DNA from: an uncultured Campylobacteraceae bacterium
GTDB lineage: Bacteria > Campylobacterota > Campylobacteria > Campylobacterales > Arcobacteraceae
DNA: 22,919 nt
Assembly: GCA_913057765.1 (NCBI GenBank)
Contig: CAJXPH010000013.1
Location: 1-22,919 of the forward strand
Direction: 5' to 3'
Part shown: in pieces, positions 7,397 through 14,840 of the stretch
How the letters are laid out: the number at the start of each line of letters is the position of its first letter
How positions within the stretch are numbered: position 1 is the first letter of the stretch
The notes under the pieces: generated by a model
The model's input: the letters and a program-made list of their open reading frames with translations, nothing else
What the model was told of the DNA's origin: nothing
Database searches by the model: none
Made by a program: the position numbers and the translations under genes

Positions 7397-8074
7397 CTAT
7401 ATGCTAAAAGAGTTTAGCAAACAATGATGATCACTAAAATTTTCATATATGACTTTACTTTTAACATTTAAATTTGAGTTACTTTTATGAAAAATATAAT
7501 CTAAAATAACTTTTTCTTTATGCGTGAACTCTCTATTTTTATCTAAAAAACCGCTATTCCTTATTATTTGAATCTCTTCATAATTTGGTAGTGCATTTAA
7601 ATCTCCACATAAAAAAATATGTTCATACTTATATTTTTCTATATCTTTTAATATATGTTTTATTTGTAATAATCTTCTTCTTGTACTTAAGTGACACAAA
7701 TGAGTATTTATTAATAGTAACTCTTTATCATGAAAATCAATTTTCAAAATCTGATAAGCACGCTCTTCTTCTTTTTCTTTATAAAAAAACTGTTCTTCTA
7801 ATAATTCTACATTATATTTAGAAAGAACCGTAAGATTCGAACTGCTTAACTTATTTTTTCTATATTTTTTTCTTGTTTTTGTTGTTACATAATTAAAATC
7901 TAATTCTATATTTAAAAACTTGCTACTAGAAAAATCATCACTATTAAAATCTTCTTGTAAACATATAATATCAAACTTGTTACTTTTTATTAAATTAGAT
8001 AATTCATATATTCTGTCAGGGTAATTCCCTTCATCTTTCCAAATATTAAATGTACCAATAGTAAATTTATTCAT
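7397..8074 (-). CDS. Endonuclease/exonuclease/phosphatase (EEP) superfamily hydrolase inside the phn operon
   Basis: The protein has 225 residues from ATG 8074, which overlaps the phnN stop by 8 bp. A longer open frame to 8140 would sit inside phnN and is unlikely. EEP-fold signatures appear in order: TFNIW with Asn10, LQED with metal ligand Glu41, INTHL, CGDLNALP, LDYIF and terminal SDHH. These are the DNase I-like catalytic residues for Mg-dependent phosphodiester or phosphomonoester cleavage. No signal peptide is seen, so it should be cytoplasmic. It is not part of the E. coli C-P lyase set. Its position between phnN and phnP suggests a phosphate-ester substrate connected with phosphonate use. 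The substrate cannot be read from the sequence. Confidence 0.85.
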   Translation of the reverse strand: MNKFTIGTFNIWKDEGNYPDRIYELSNLIKSNKFDIICLQEDFNSDDFSSSKFLNIELDFNYVTTKTRKKYRKNKLSSSNLTVLSKYNVELLEEQFFYKEKEEERAYQILKIDFHDKELLLINTHLCHLSTRRRLLQIKHILKDIEKYKYEHIFLCGDLNALPNYEEIQIIRNSGFLDKNREFTHKEKVILDYIFHKSNSNLNVKSKVIYENFSDHHCLLNSFSI

Positions 8075-8597
8075 TTTCAATTTTTTTAAGTAATTGGATA
8101 AATTTTTCTTTTGATTCTTCAAAACATGCACTATTATCAAATTTTATTAAATTTCTAGCATCAACTTTTAAATCACTTCTTAAAAGTCTTTTTTCTATTT
8201 CTTCTTTACTCTCTCTTCCTCTTTTATTAAGTCTCTTTCTTAACTCATCAGAAGATACAGTTATATTTATTGTATAGACTTTTTCATAAATATTTTCAAA
8301 ATCTTTTACTCTTGATCTTGATATTGATATTATATTTAAACCATTAATAATTGATTTTTTTGATATACCATAAATATTGTTATGAACATTCCAAGTAGAA
8401 ATAAAAAAACTGTTATGTTTTAATATTTCAAAGGCATAATCATCTAAATGGTAATTGCCTTCATTTTCATCAGCTTCTCTTGTAATATACCTTTTTACAA
8501 AATTTACTCTATCTTTTAATTCATCTTTAGCATAACTTAATAATGAATCTTTCCCAACACCACTAGGTCCAACAATTAAAACAATTTTACTTTTCAT
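8067..8597 (-). CDS. phnN: PhnN, ribose 1,5-bisphosphate phosphokinase
   Basis: PhnN phosphorylates ribose 1,5-bisphosphate with ATP to form PRPP, returning the ribose to nucleotide synthesis. The 176-residue protein has a guanylate-kinase-like fold with the P-loop GPSGVGKDS at 10-18. The READE segment (near 42-46) and the RLNKRGRES segment (near 128-136) are the expected substrate and lid regions. The length agrees with the family, about 180 residues. It starts 9 bp after the hexapeptide transferase and overlaps the EEP gene by 8 bp, so all are co-translated. A guanylate kinase assignment is rejected because of the operon and the P-loop variant ending in KDS. Confidence 0.92.
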   Translation of the reverse strand: MKSKIVLIVGPSGVGKDSLLSYAKDELKDRVNFVKRYITREADENEGNYHLDDYAFEILKHNSFFISTWNVHNNIYGISKKSIINGLNIISISRSRVKDFENIYEKVYTINITVSSDELRKRLNKRGRESKEEIEKRLLRSDLKVDARNLIKFDNSACFEESKEKFIQLLKKIENE

Positions 8598-8606
8598 ATT
8601 TTCTTC

Positions 8607-9245
8607 TTATTTTGAATATTTATAAATAAATTCTCTAATATCTTTTAAATCAGTAATTCTATTGGCAATTTCTTCATGGGTCCAATTCCACCAAGCAATT
8701 TCTTCCACTTTTTTAATAATATCTTTACTAAATCTATATTTTAATATCTTTGAACTTACTCCTGCAACTATAGCATAGGCAGGTACATCTTTGGTTACAA
8801 CAGCATTAGCACCTACAATTGCACCATTACCAATCTTTACACCAGGCATAATAACTGCACCATGTCCAATCCAAGTATCATGTCCAATTTCAACTTTCTG
8901 AACTTCTCTATAATTAAAAAAAACCTTATCATCTTCTCCAAATCCATACATTTCTTGTCTATACAAAAAATGATGCTGACAAGGCATTTCATATGGATGA
9001 AAACCAGGATTTATTCTAACTTGAGATGCAATATTAGAAAACTTACCTATCTTAGTGTTTGTAATTTGAGTATATTCACTTACATAAGAATAATCATCCA
9101 TAATTGAATCACTAATATTTGCAAAACTACCTATTTCCGTATATCTCCCAAATGAACTATCTTTAATAATTGCATTTGGCGAAACATATGGTTTAATACC
9201 CAACTTTACATTTTCATTAGAATTATAATTTTCTATTTTTGTCAT
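8607..9245 (-). CDS. Phosphonate-metabolism hexapeptide-repeat transferase
   Basis: The 212-residue protein is a left-handed beta-helix acyltransferase. Hexapeptide repeats run from about 25 to 75 and again from 115 to 160 (EIGHDTWIGHGAVIMPGVKI, then GAIVGANAVV). Residues VPAYAIVAG close the helix, as in xenobiotic or galactoside acetyltransferases. A dedicated family of such proteins (TIGR03308, as I recall it) occurs in C-P lyase operons. It may acetylate aminoalkylphosphonates as the unrelated GNAT enzyme PhnO does in E. coli; no phnO is present here. That role is inferred. Its start is preceded by GAGG, part of a hairpin (9248-9271), and by a short upstream frame. Confidence 0.85.
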   Translation of the reverse strand: MTKIENYNSNENVKLGIKPYVSPNAIIKDSSFGRYTEIGSFANISDSIMDDYSYVSEYTQITNTKIGKFSNIASQVRINPGFHPYEMPCQHHFLYRQEMYGFGEDDKVFFNYREVQKVEIGHDTWIGHGAVIMPGVKIGNGAIVGANAVVTKDVPAYAIVAGVSSKILKYRFSKDIIKKVEEIAWWNWTHEEIANRITDLKDIREFIYKYSK

Positions 9246-9291
9246 TATATTTTACCTCAATATGTAAAATACTTCTATATATTGTTACCAT
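9223..9291 (-). CDS. Possible 22-codon upstream reading frame (leader peptide candidate)
   Basis: Immediately after the phnM stop is a strong ribosome binding site (TAAGGAG at 9307-9301) and, seven bases on, an ATG opening a 22-codon frame. It runs through the hairpin at 9248-9271 and ends 23 bp inside the transferase gene, in another frame. The encoded peptide has no recognisable family. It may be a translated leader that controls access to the transferase start, or only a chance frame. Confidence 0.3.
   Translation of the reverse strand: MVTIYRSILHIEVKYNDKNRKL
9248..9271 (-). promoter_or_regulatory. Hairpin covering the ribosome binding site of the transferase gene
   Basis: TATTTTAC (9271-9264) and GTAAAATA (9255-9248), as read on the minus strand, are perfect 8-bp arms around an 8-nt loop. 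The GAGG ribosome binding site straddles the loop and stem, so folding would partly hide it. The stem is AT-rich and thus weak. Confidence 0.4.
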
Positions 9292-9305
9292 TATTTAACT
9301 CCTTA

Positions 9306-10445
9306 TTAAAGTTTAAATCCTCTTATACCATTGTAAATAGATTCACCATCTTTTAAAGTCAAAACAACTTTAGGAATATGAGAATCATCAATAACGATAA
9401 TATCAGCTCTTTTACCTTTTTCTATGACACCTCTATCTTCAAGGTTTGCGTATTTCGCAGGAGTACTTGTTACCATTGAAAAACCACGTGCTAAATCTAA
9501 GTTTGCATCTTCTTTCATTCTATAAACTGCTTGAAGCATTGAAGTTGGATGGTAATCTGAGCAAAGATACTTACATACATTTTCACGTACAAGTTCAATA
9601 GCTGCTATATTTCCACTTTGGCTTCCTCCTCTTACAATATTTGGAGCCCCCATACCTGTTGCAATTCCTTTATTAACTGCATATTTTGCAACTTCTAAAT
9701 CTAATGGAAATTCCGAGATTTTAACACCTAAATCTAATAAGCCATCTAGTTTTTCAATACAATCATCATCATGGCTTAAAAGAGTCAAATTATGCTCTTT
9801 GGCATAAGAAATTAAATCATTAATTTTCGTTTCATCTTTATTCATTTTTTTATCAACAACATTTTGAATTTCATCTTCATTTAACCCATAATAATTGCCA
9901 TAATAAGTTTGGAAAGACTCTAAAGATTTAAATTGACCTTGTCCTGGAGAATGATCCATTAAAGAAACAAGATTTACCATTCCTTTACCAATAACTTCTT
10001 TTATAGATTCAACAGCTTCGCTTGCACTAAGTTCAAATCTTGCATGAATAAAGTTATCAACACCTAAATGTTTTTTATTGGCATTATAAATCTCTTCAAT
10101 TTGATGTTTTGCTAAATCAATACTTCTTTTCTTTTTAGGGTTTTCTTCAAATCCAATAGCATGAAACATAGTTGTAATCCCTGCCATTGAAAGCTTTTTA
10201 TCTAATTCAGCAACAGCAAGGGCTACAGGGAAAGTTGCCCCATGTCTTGGTTCTATCTCTTTTTCTATTGCATCTGAATGTAAATCTACAATCCCTGGTA
10301 CAATTTTTAAATCACCCAAATCAACAGCAACTTTGTTTGTACCATACTCATCTACTCTTTTTATTTGTTCTTTAAATAAAACTACATCAGCACAAACAAA
10401 CTTTTCGTTTATTAATACATTTTTACTTCTTAAAATAGTTTCCAT
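9306..10445 (-). CDS. phnM: PhnM, alpha-D-ribose 1-methylphosphonate 5-triphosphate diphosphatase
   Basis: PhnM removes pyrophosphate from the phosphonylated ribose triphosphate, giving the 5-monophosphate that PhnJ cleaves. The 379-residue protein is an amidohydrolase-superfamily enzyme. The metal-binding strand is GIVDLHSDAIE (His56 region), followed by the PhnM-type RHGATFP at 68-74. Later metal or catalytic positions appear in MDHSPGQGQF, LLSHDDD and LCSDYHPTSML, and FSMVTSTPAKYANL is near the C-terminus. Length equals the E. coli protein. Its ATG overlaps the phnL stop by one base (TAATG), so translation is coupled. All expected motifs are intact. Confidence 0.95.
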   Translation of the reverse strand: METILRSKNVLINEKFVCADVVLFKEQIKRVDEYGTNKVAVDLGDLKIVPGIVDLHSDAIEKEIEPRHGATFPVALAVAELDKKLSMAGITTMFHAIGFEENPKKKRSIDLAKHQIEEIYNANKKHLGVDNFIHARFELSASEAVESIKEVIGKGMVNLVSLMDHSPGQGQFKSLESFQTYYGNYYGLNEDEIQNVVDKKMNKDETKINDLISYAKEHNLTLLSHDDDCIEKLDGLLDLGVKISEFPLDLEVAKYAVNKGIATGMGAPNIVRGGSQSGNIAAIELVRENVCKYLCSDYHPTSMLQAVYRMKEDANLDLARGFSMVTSTPAKYANLEDRGVIEKGKRADIIVIDDSHIPKVVLTLKDGESIYNGIRGFKL

Positions 10446-11134
10446 TAATTAACCCTCTTTAACTCATAAATAGAATCACTTATTATTTCCATTGCCTCTA
10501 AATCATGAAAAATACCAACCATACTAACACCTTGAGTTTTTAAAATTTTTAACTTTTCAACTACTTTCATAGTATTAGTTTTATCCAATGAAGCCGTTGG
10601 TTCATCTAATAAAAGTAAGCTTTTAGGAGCAATTATTCCTTTTGCAATATTTACTCTTTGTTGTTCCCCTCCACTAAAAGTCAAAGGAGATAAATCAAAT
10701 AACTCTTCTCTAATAGATAAAAAATCTAATAACTCTTTTGCTTTAGTTCTAGCTATTAGTTCACTTTCACCTTTTATAATTAATTGTTCACTTACAATAT
10801 CAACGGCACTAATCCTTGGTAAAATTTGTAAAAATTGAGATACATAACCTATTTCATCTTTTCGTAAACTAAGGATTTGACTCTCTGTTGCACTTGAAAT
10901 ATCAATAGTAGAACCATCATCTCTATGAAATATTATATTTCCTGATGTTGTAGTGTATGTTCTAAATAATGTCTTTAAAATAGACGATTTTCCAGCACCA
11001 CTAGGTCCAAATAAAGAGAGGAATTCTCCTCTTTTTACTTCTAAATTAATATCTTCAAAACCTTTAACTTCTACTCCACCTCTTGTGTAAACTTTAAAAG
11101 ATTTATTTAAATTTTTAACTTCTAATCGAATCAT
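10445..11134 (-). CDS. phnL: PhnL, ABC-type ATPase of the C-P lyase complex
   Basis: PhnL is an ABC ATPase subunit that works with the C-P lyase core rather than with a membrane transporter. The 229-residue protein carries Walker A GPSGAGKS at 43-50, a Q-loop near 100, signature SGGEQQ at 154-159, Walker B LLLLDEP at 173-179 and the switch histidine in FHD near 210. The N-terminus with YTRGGVEVKGF is typical of PhnL (compare LolD/MacB-like ATPases). It lies 8 bp after phnK and overlaps phnM by 1 bp. Confidence 0.93.
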   Translation of the reverse strand: MIRLEVKNLNKSFKVYTRGGVEVKGFEDINLEVKRGEFLSLFGPSGAGKSSILKTLFRTYTTTSGNIIFHRDDGSTIDISSATESQILSLRKDEIGYVSQFLQILPRISAVDIVSEQLIIKGESELIARTKAKELLDFLSIREELFDLSPLTFSGGEQQRVNIAKGIIAPKSLLLLDEPTASLDKTNTMKVVEKLKILKTQGVSMVGIFHDLEAMEIISDSIYELKRVN

Positions 11135-11142
11135 GTATTTCC

Positions 11143-11979
11143 TTATAAAATCGATGACACAAGTAATTGTGTATATGAATGTTGTGGGTCTTCAAGAACT
11201 TGATCAGTTAAACCTTTTTCAACAATTTGTCCATTTTTCATTACAACAGTGATATCTGTTAAATGTTTTATAACACCTAAATCATGGGATACGACAATCA
11301 TTGCAAAGCCAATTTCATGTTGTAATTCTTTAATCAAATCCAAAATCTTTGCTTGTACTGATAAATCAAGTCCTGTAGTAGGTTCATCTAAAAGTAAAAT
11401 TTTAGGACTTGAAGACAGTGCTTTTGAAATCTGAATTCTTTGCTGTTGTCCACCAGAAAAGTATTCTGGATAATCATCAATTCTACTTATTGGTATTTCA
11501 GTTTTATCTAAAAAATACAGTGCTTTTTTTCTAATCTCATCATATCTTTTATTTCCACTGCCAATAATCTTTTCAGCAATATTCCCACCAGCTGAAAAGT
11601 TATAATTAAGACCAAGTCTTGGGTTTTGATAAATCATTGACATTAAAGAGTTTCGTAGATATGACAACTCGTTTAAAGAAGCATCCAATATTGATTTTTT
11701 CGTGCCATCTTTATTTACAAAGTCTTTAATGAAAATATCCCCTAGACTTGCTTTTTGGTCTTGATAAATAAGTTGTAGAAGTGTAGACTTTCCACTACCA
11801 CTTTCACCAACAATCCCCAAAACTTCACCTTTACTCAATGTAAGATTAATATCATTTACTCCAACTACACTTTTACAAGTAGGACAAATAGAGCTATTAA
11901 AGTCTGCGCCTGTATTATCCAAGCAGTTTGGACAAAATTTACCAAATACTTTTGATAGATTTTTTATATCTAAAATCAT
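11143..11979 (-). CDS. phnK: PhnK, ABC-type ATPase of the C-P lyase complex, with a four-cysteine insertion
   Basis: PhnK binds the PhnJ face of the C-P lyase core and uses ATP to remodel it. The 278-residue protein has Walker A GESGSGKS at 58-65, the Q-loop region (MIYQNP), the signature FSGGQQQR, Walker B LLLLDEP and the switch SHD. The C-terminal LEDPQHSYTQLLVSSIL is diagnostic of PhnK. It exceeds E. coli PhnK (252 residues) mainly by a segment at about 15-40. That segment holds Cys16, Cys19, Cys32 and Cys35 in two CP-x-C pairs, a zinc-ribbon-like or metal-binding knuckle. The 4-bp ATGA overlap with phnJ couples translation. Confidence 0.95.
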   Translation of the reverse strand: MILDIKNLSKVFGKFCPNCLDNTGADFNSSICPTCKSVVGVNDINLTLSKGEVLGIVGESGSGKSTLLQLIYQDQKASLGDIFIKDFVNKDGTKKSILDASLNELSYLRNSLMSMIYQNPRLGLNYNFSAGGNIAEKIIGSGNKRYDEIRKKALYFLDKTEIPISRIDDYPEYFSGGQQQRIQISKALSSSPKILLLDEPTTGLDLSVQAKILDLIKELQHEIGFAMIVVSHDLGVIKHLTDITVVMKNGQIVEKGLTDQVLEDPQHSYTQLLVSSIL

Positions 11980-12806
11980 TTTTTAGCTCCACTTTTTAAA
12001 TAGGTATCACAATAATCTGTATCATTACAATAATAATGAACAACTCCATTATCATCATATATCTCATCTAAAAATGAATTATTACTATTACATCTTTGAC
12101 AAGTTTTATCTTCAAAATTTTCTACTTTAAACTCTCTATCTTCAAATTTCAACGGTTCGACTTTTGTATATGGAGGAATCGCATAAATCTTTTTCTCACG
12201 TCCTGCACCAAAAAGTTGTAAGGCTTTATTATCATTTAGTTTTGGAGTATCATATTTAGGGATAGGACTCGGATCCATGGCATATCTATCATGTACAATT
12301 ACAGGATATCTATTAGAAATCCTACTATCTCCGTACATTGAGGTATCTTCATACAATAAAACCCATAACTTCGAATAATCAGCATTTGCATGCATTATTT
12401 TTGCCTTAGCAGTATTTGGTTCAACTGTTTCTAAAATATCAGGCATTGGAACCTGATAAACTAAGACTTGACCCTCTTCTAAATCTATTTCAGGAATTCT
12501 ATGTCTAGTTTGAATCAATGTTGCTTTTTTAGTATTTGTTGTTGTATTAACATTTGTTACAGAAGATATAAAATTTCTTATATTTACTGCATTAACACTT
12601 CCATCACAACCTTGATCAATTACTTTTAAAGTATCTTTTTCATTTATAATTGATAGAGTCACCTGTAAACCACCAGTCCCCCAACCACGAGCTATAGGCA
12701 TCTCTCTTGAAGCAAAAGATACAATATATCCAGGAATTGCAATTGCTTTTAAAATAGATCGTCTTATCTCTTTTTTTGCTTCTTCATCTAAAAATGCATA
12801 TCTCAT
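11976..12806 (-). CDS. phnJ: PhnJ, radical SAM carbon-phosphorus lyase
   Basis: PhnJ is the catalytic subunit that uses a [4Fe-4S] cluster and S-adenosylmethionine to break the C-P bond. It releases alkane and forms 5-phosphoribosyl 1,2-cyclic phosphate. The 276-residue protein has Cys236, Cys239 and Cys260 as likely cluster ligands and Cys266 as the thiyl-radical cysteine. They match E. coli Cys241/244/266/272 with one residue fewer between the pairs. The glycyl-radical Gly is Gly26 in AIPGY (E. coli Gly32), next to the conserved SREMPIARGWGTGG. All key residues are present, so the enzyme should be active. It overlaps phnI and phnK by 4 bp each. Confidence 0.97.
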   Translation of the reverse strand: MRYAFLDEEAKKEIRRSILKAIAIPGYIVSFASREMPIARGWGTGGLQVTLSIINEKDTLKVIDQGCDGSVNAVNIRNFISSVTNVNTTTNTKKATLIQTRHRIPEIDLEEGQVLVYQVPMPDILETVEPNTAKAKIMHANADYSKLWVLLYEDTSMYGDSRISNRYPVIVHDRYAMDPSPIPKYDTPKLNDNKALQLFGAGREKKIYAIPPYTKVEPLKFEDREFKVENFEDKTCQRCNSNNSFLDEIYDDNGVVHYYCNDTDYCDTYLKSGAKK

Positions 12807-13882
12807 TTTAAAGCTCCATCTAAATCTTTTTGATTTTGTTCTTCAACATATTTCTTAGCAGATTTAAATATTTGATAATCTGTTTGAAAAGTCACATAAT
12901 GAGGTAATTTATAGTGATTTGCAAAACCAAAAGATTCTATACCATCAACATGATGCATAACCATTTCAAAATCACTTGCAACAATTTGTTCTGTTCCAAC
13001 TGTGTATGAATTGTTGTACAAAGTTAAGTCTATAATTGACATAGAAATAGCTTTTGTTTCATTTTTACCAAAGCAAAATCCAAAACCTGTTGTAAGCTTT
13101 GTTTCTCCATTTTCATCTTTATTAAAAGTTCCTGCACTCTCAACTGCTGTTGCTTCGATAGAACCTATTTTTACTTCTTTATTAGTAAAGGGATGAGTAA
13201 ATTTAATATCAAGCTCACCAATTCTCAAATCTCCAATTGTAGGATGGACATCGCCATAACCTCTCATAGATGTATATGCAAAGCCTAATAGTGTTCCACT
13301 TTCTCCTCTACTCATTACTTGTAGTACTGAACTTCTAGGGTATGGGGCAGTAGGAAATACACGTGTAATATCCCAAGGCTCTTCTTCTTTTGGTAATACT
13401 TTTATTAAATTATCATCTCTTAAAGGTGTTAAAGCAGATTTGATTACATTCTCTTTATTTGAATACTCTTTGATATCTACTTCTTCATTTTTCTTATCAA
13501 CTAAAAGTTTTATTTCATAATCATTTGATGCACCTAATAGCTGTCCACCTTCAATATCTTTAAAAGCCGAAGATATTCTTCTACTTAATTTCATATCATT
13601 TACATCTAATTCTTTACAAATACCAATTCTTTGGCAAGAAGACCTATGTGCTCTTACGAAAAAGGAAGCATTTAATAAATCCCCAGCACTTCTTTTTATA
13701 GATTTGGAAGCAAGTTTTTTACTATAAAGTGAGCCTTCACTCATCACTTTATCAATTGAAAAAGTTAATGAGTCTATTAAATCCTCATCTTCTATTTTTT
13801 CACTGTTCTTTGTATAGTCAGTATAAAAGTTAAGTGAATTATTAATCGCTTCTTCACCACCTTTAATTGCATAATAAGCCAT
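12803..13882 (-). CDS. phnI: PhnI, nucleosidase/transferase subunit of C-P lyase
   Basis: PhnI, with PhnG, PhnH and PhnL, replaces the adenine of ATP by the phosphonate to give ribose 1-alkylphosphonate 5-triphosphate. The 359-residue protein is close to the E. coli length (354). It begins MAYYAIKGGEEAI and contains family blocks such as RGYGDVHPTIGDLRIG and TTGFGFCFGKNE. The C-terminal half has FGFANHYKLPHYVTFQTDYQ. It forms the large alpha-helical subunit of the PhnG2H2I2J2 core. Its start overlaps the phnH stop (TAATG) and its end overlaps phnJ by 4 bp. Confidence 0.95.
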   Translation of the reverse strand: MAYYAIKGGEEAINNSLNFYTDYTKNSEKIEDEDLIDSLTFSIDKVMSEGSLYSKKLASKSIKRSAGDLLNASFFVRAHRSSCQRIGICKELDVNDMKLSRRISSAFKDIEGGQLLGASNDYEIKLLVDKKNEEVDIKEYSNKENVIKSALTPLRDDNLIKVLPKEEEPWDITRVFPTAPYPRSSVLQVMSRGESGTLLGFAYTSMRGYGDVHPTIGDLRIGELDIKFTHPFTNKEVKIGSIEATAVESAGTFNKDENGETKLTTGFGFCFGKNETKAISMSIIDLTLYNNSYTVGTEQIVASDFEMVMHHVDGIESFGFANHYKLPHYVTFQTDYQIFKSAKKYVEEQNQKDLDGALK

Positions 13883-14418
13883 TATAAAACCTCCACTTTT
13901 GTTGTTCTACTTAAAGCAGTTATTTCACCTTTTTTATTTAAAAAGAAAATCTCATTTCCTAAGGGATATGAAGAATTCTTTTCATTAAAAAAATCTACAA
14001 AGGCTCTATCTATAGGAAGAGACACATCTTTATATTTGTTTATTCCAGGTCCGCTTAATCTTAAATTTAAACCTTCGAAATTTTTACATTTAAAAATTAA
14101 TGTAGAAGAAAATTCAGGATCATGAGAAGTTCCAACTTTTGCTTTATTTAAATAATATTCATTTATTTCATCACAAAATATATAATCACTTGATTCAATA
14201 TCTTCATCTTTTGCATTTGTAATTGCTTTTATTAAATTAATATCTTCTTTTCCATCGTAATAAAAACTAACTTCTGAATACAAAAGTGTATTTGCCATTG
14301 CCAATAAATGAGAATCATAAAATGATTTTATTTTATATGTACTCCCTGGCATCGATAAACTATTTAAAATTGATTTAAAATTATCTCTATTTAACTTTTC
14401 AATATCTATTGATTTCAT
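13882..14418 (-). CDS. phnH: PhnH, C-P lyase core subunit
   Basis: PhnH is a non-catalytic partner in the PhnGHIJ core, with a fold related to PLP transferases but no cofactor. The 178-residue product has the family features: an early NxLSMPGST-like stretch (near 18-26), a middle GTSHDPEFSSTL segment near 97-108, LRLSGPGI near 118-125, and YPLGNEIFFL near the end. E. coli PhnH is 194 residues, so this one is slightly short but has both ends. It lies 8 bp after phnG and shares one base with phnI. Confidence 0.92.
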   Translation of the reverse strand: MKSIDIEKLNRDNFKSILNSLSMPGSTYKIKSFYDSHLLAMANTLLYSEVSFYYDGKEDINLIKAITNAKDEDIESSDYIFCDEINEYYLNKAKVGTSHDPEFSSTLIFKCKNFEGLNLRLSGPGINKYKDVSLPIDRAFVDFFNEKNSSYPLGNEIFFLNKKGEITALSRTTKVEVL

Positions 14419-14426
14419 AAATAACC

Positions 14427-14840
14427 TTACATTAAATCAAAAGAAACTCGTGTAGAGTTAATTTTTTGATTTATTTTTTTCATCTCTTTAGTATTCTCTT
14501 TTTTTGTTTCTTTTAATAGATCTTTTATTTCTTCTTTAAAAATATTCTTTTCAAAACAAGCATCTAATACTGCAACATATAAAGATAGTTTTTCATTTGT
14601 ATCCATTACCATAGACCAACCTTTGATTCCATCTACTTCTACAATTGTTGAAGTGACTAAAACTTCTCCTGAGTAAAAACTTCCCCCAGAAATTGGATCT
14701 TTTACAGGAACTAACAGTGTTTGTTCAGTAGGAGTTGTTAATATCTTCACATCATGGTTTTTTTTAATCTTTTTATATAAACTTTGTAACTCATCTAATT
14801 TTACAAGTTGAGCTAAATCATTTATTTCTTCTCTTTTCAT
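14427..14840 (-). CDS. phnG: PhnG, C-P lyase core subunit
   Basis: PhnG is the small core subunit needed with PhnH, PhnI and PhnL for the nucleosidase step. The 137-residue product contains the family patches PVKDPISGGSFYSGEVLVT (about 46-64) and GWSMVMDTNEKLSLYVAVLDA (about 74-94). It ends in a basic helix, with NSTRVSFDLM at the very C-terminus. E. coli PhnG is about 150 residues. Its ATG directly follows the phnE stop (TAAATG), so translation must be coupled to the permease gene; only a weak AGG lies upstream. Confidence 0.92.
   Translation of the reverse strand: MKREEINDLAQLVKLDELQSLYKKIKKNHDVKILTTPTEQTLLVPVKDPISGGSFYSGEVLVTSTIVEVDGIKGWSMVMDTNEKLSLYVAVLDACFEKNIFKEEIKDLLKETKKENTKEMKKINQKINSTRVSFDLM

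Noticed and set aside
8075..8140. Upstream extension of the EEP hydrolase to 8140
   Set aside because: It would overlap phnN by 74 bp; the added residues are Lys/Asn-rich without EEP similarity, and ATG 8074 begins right at the fold.
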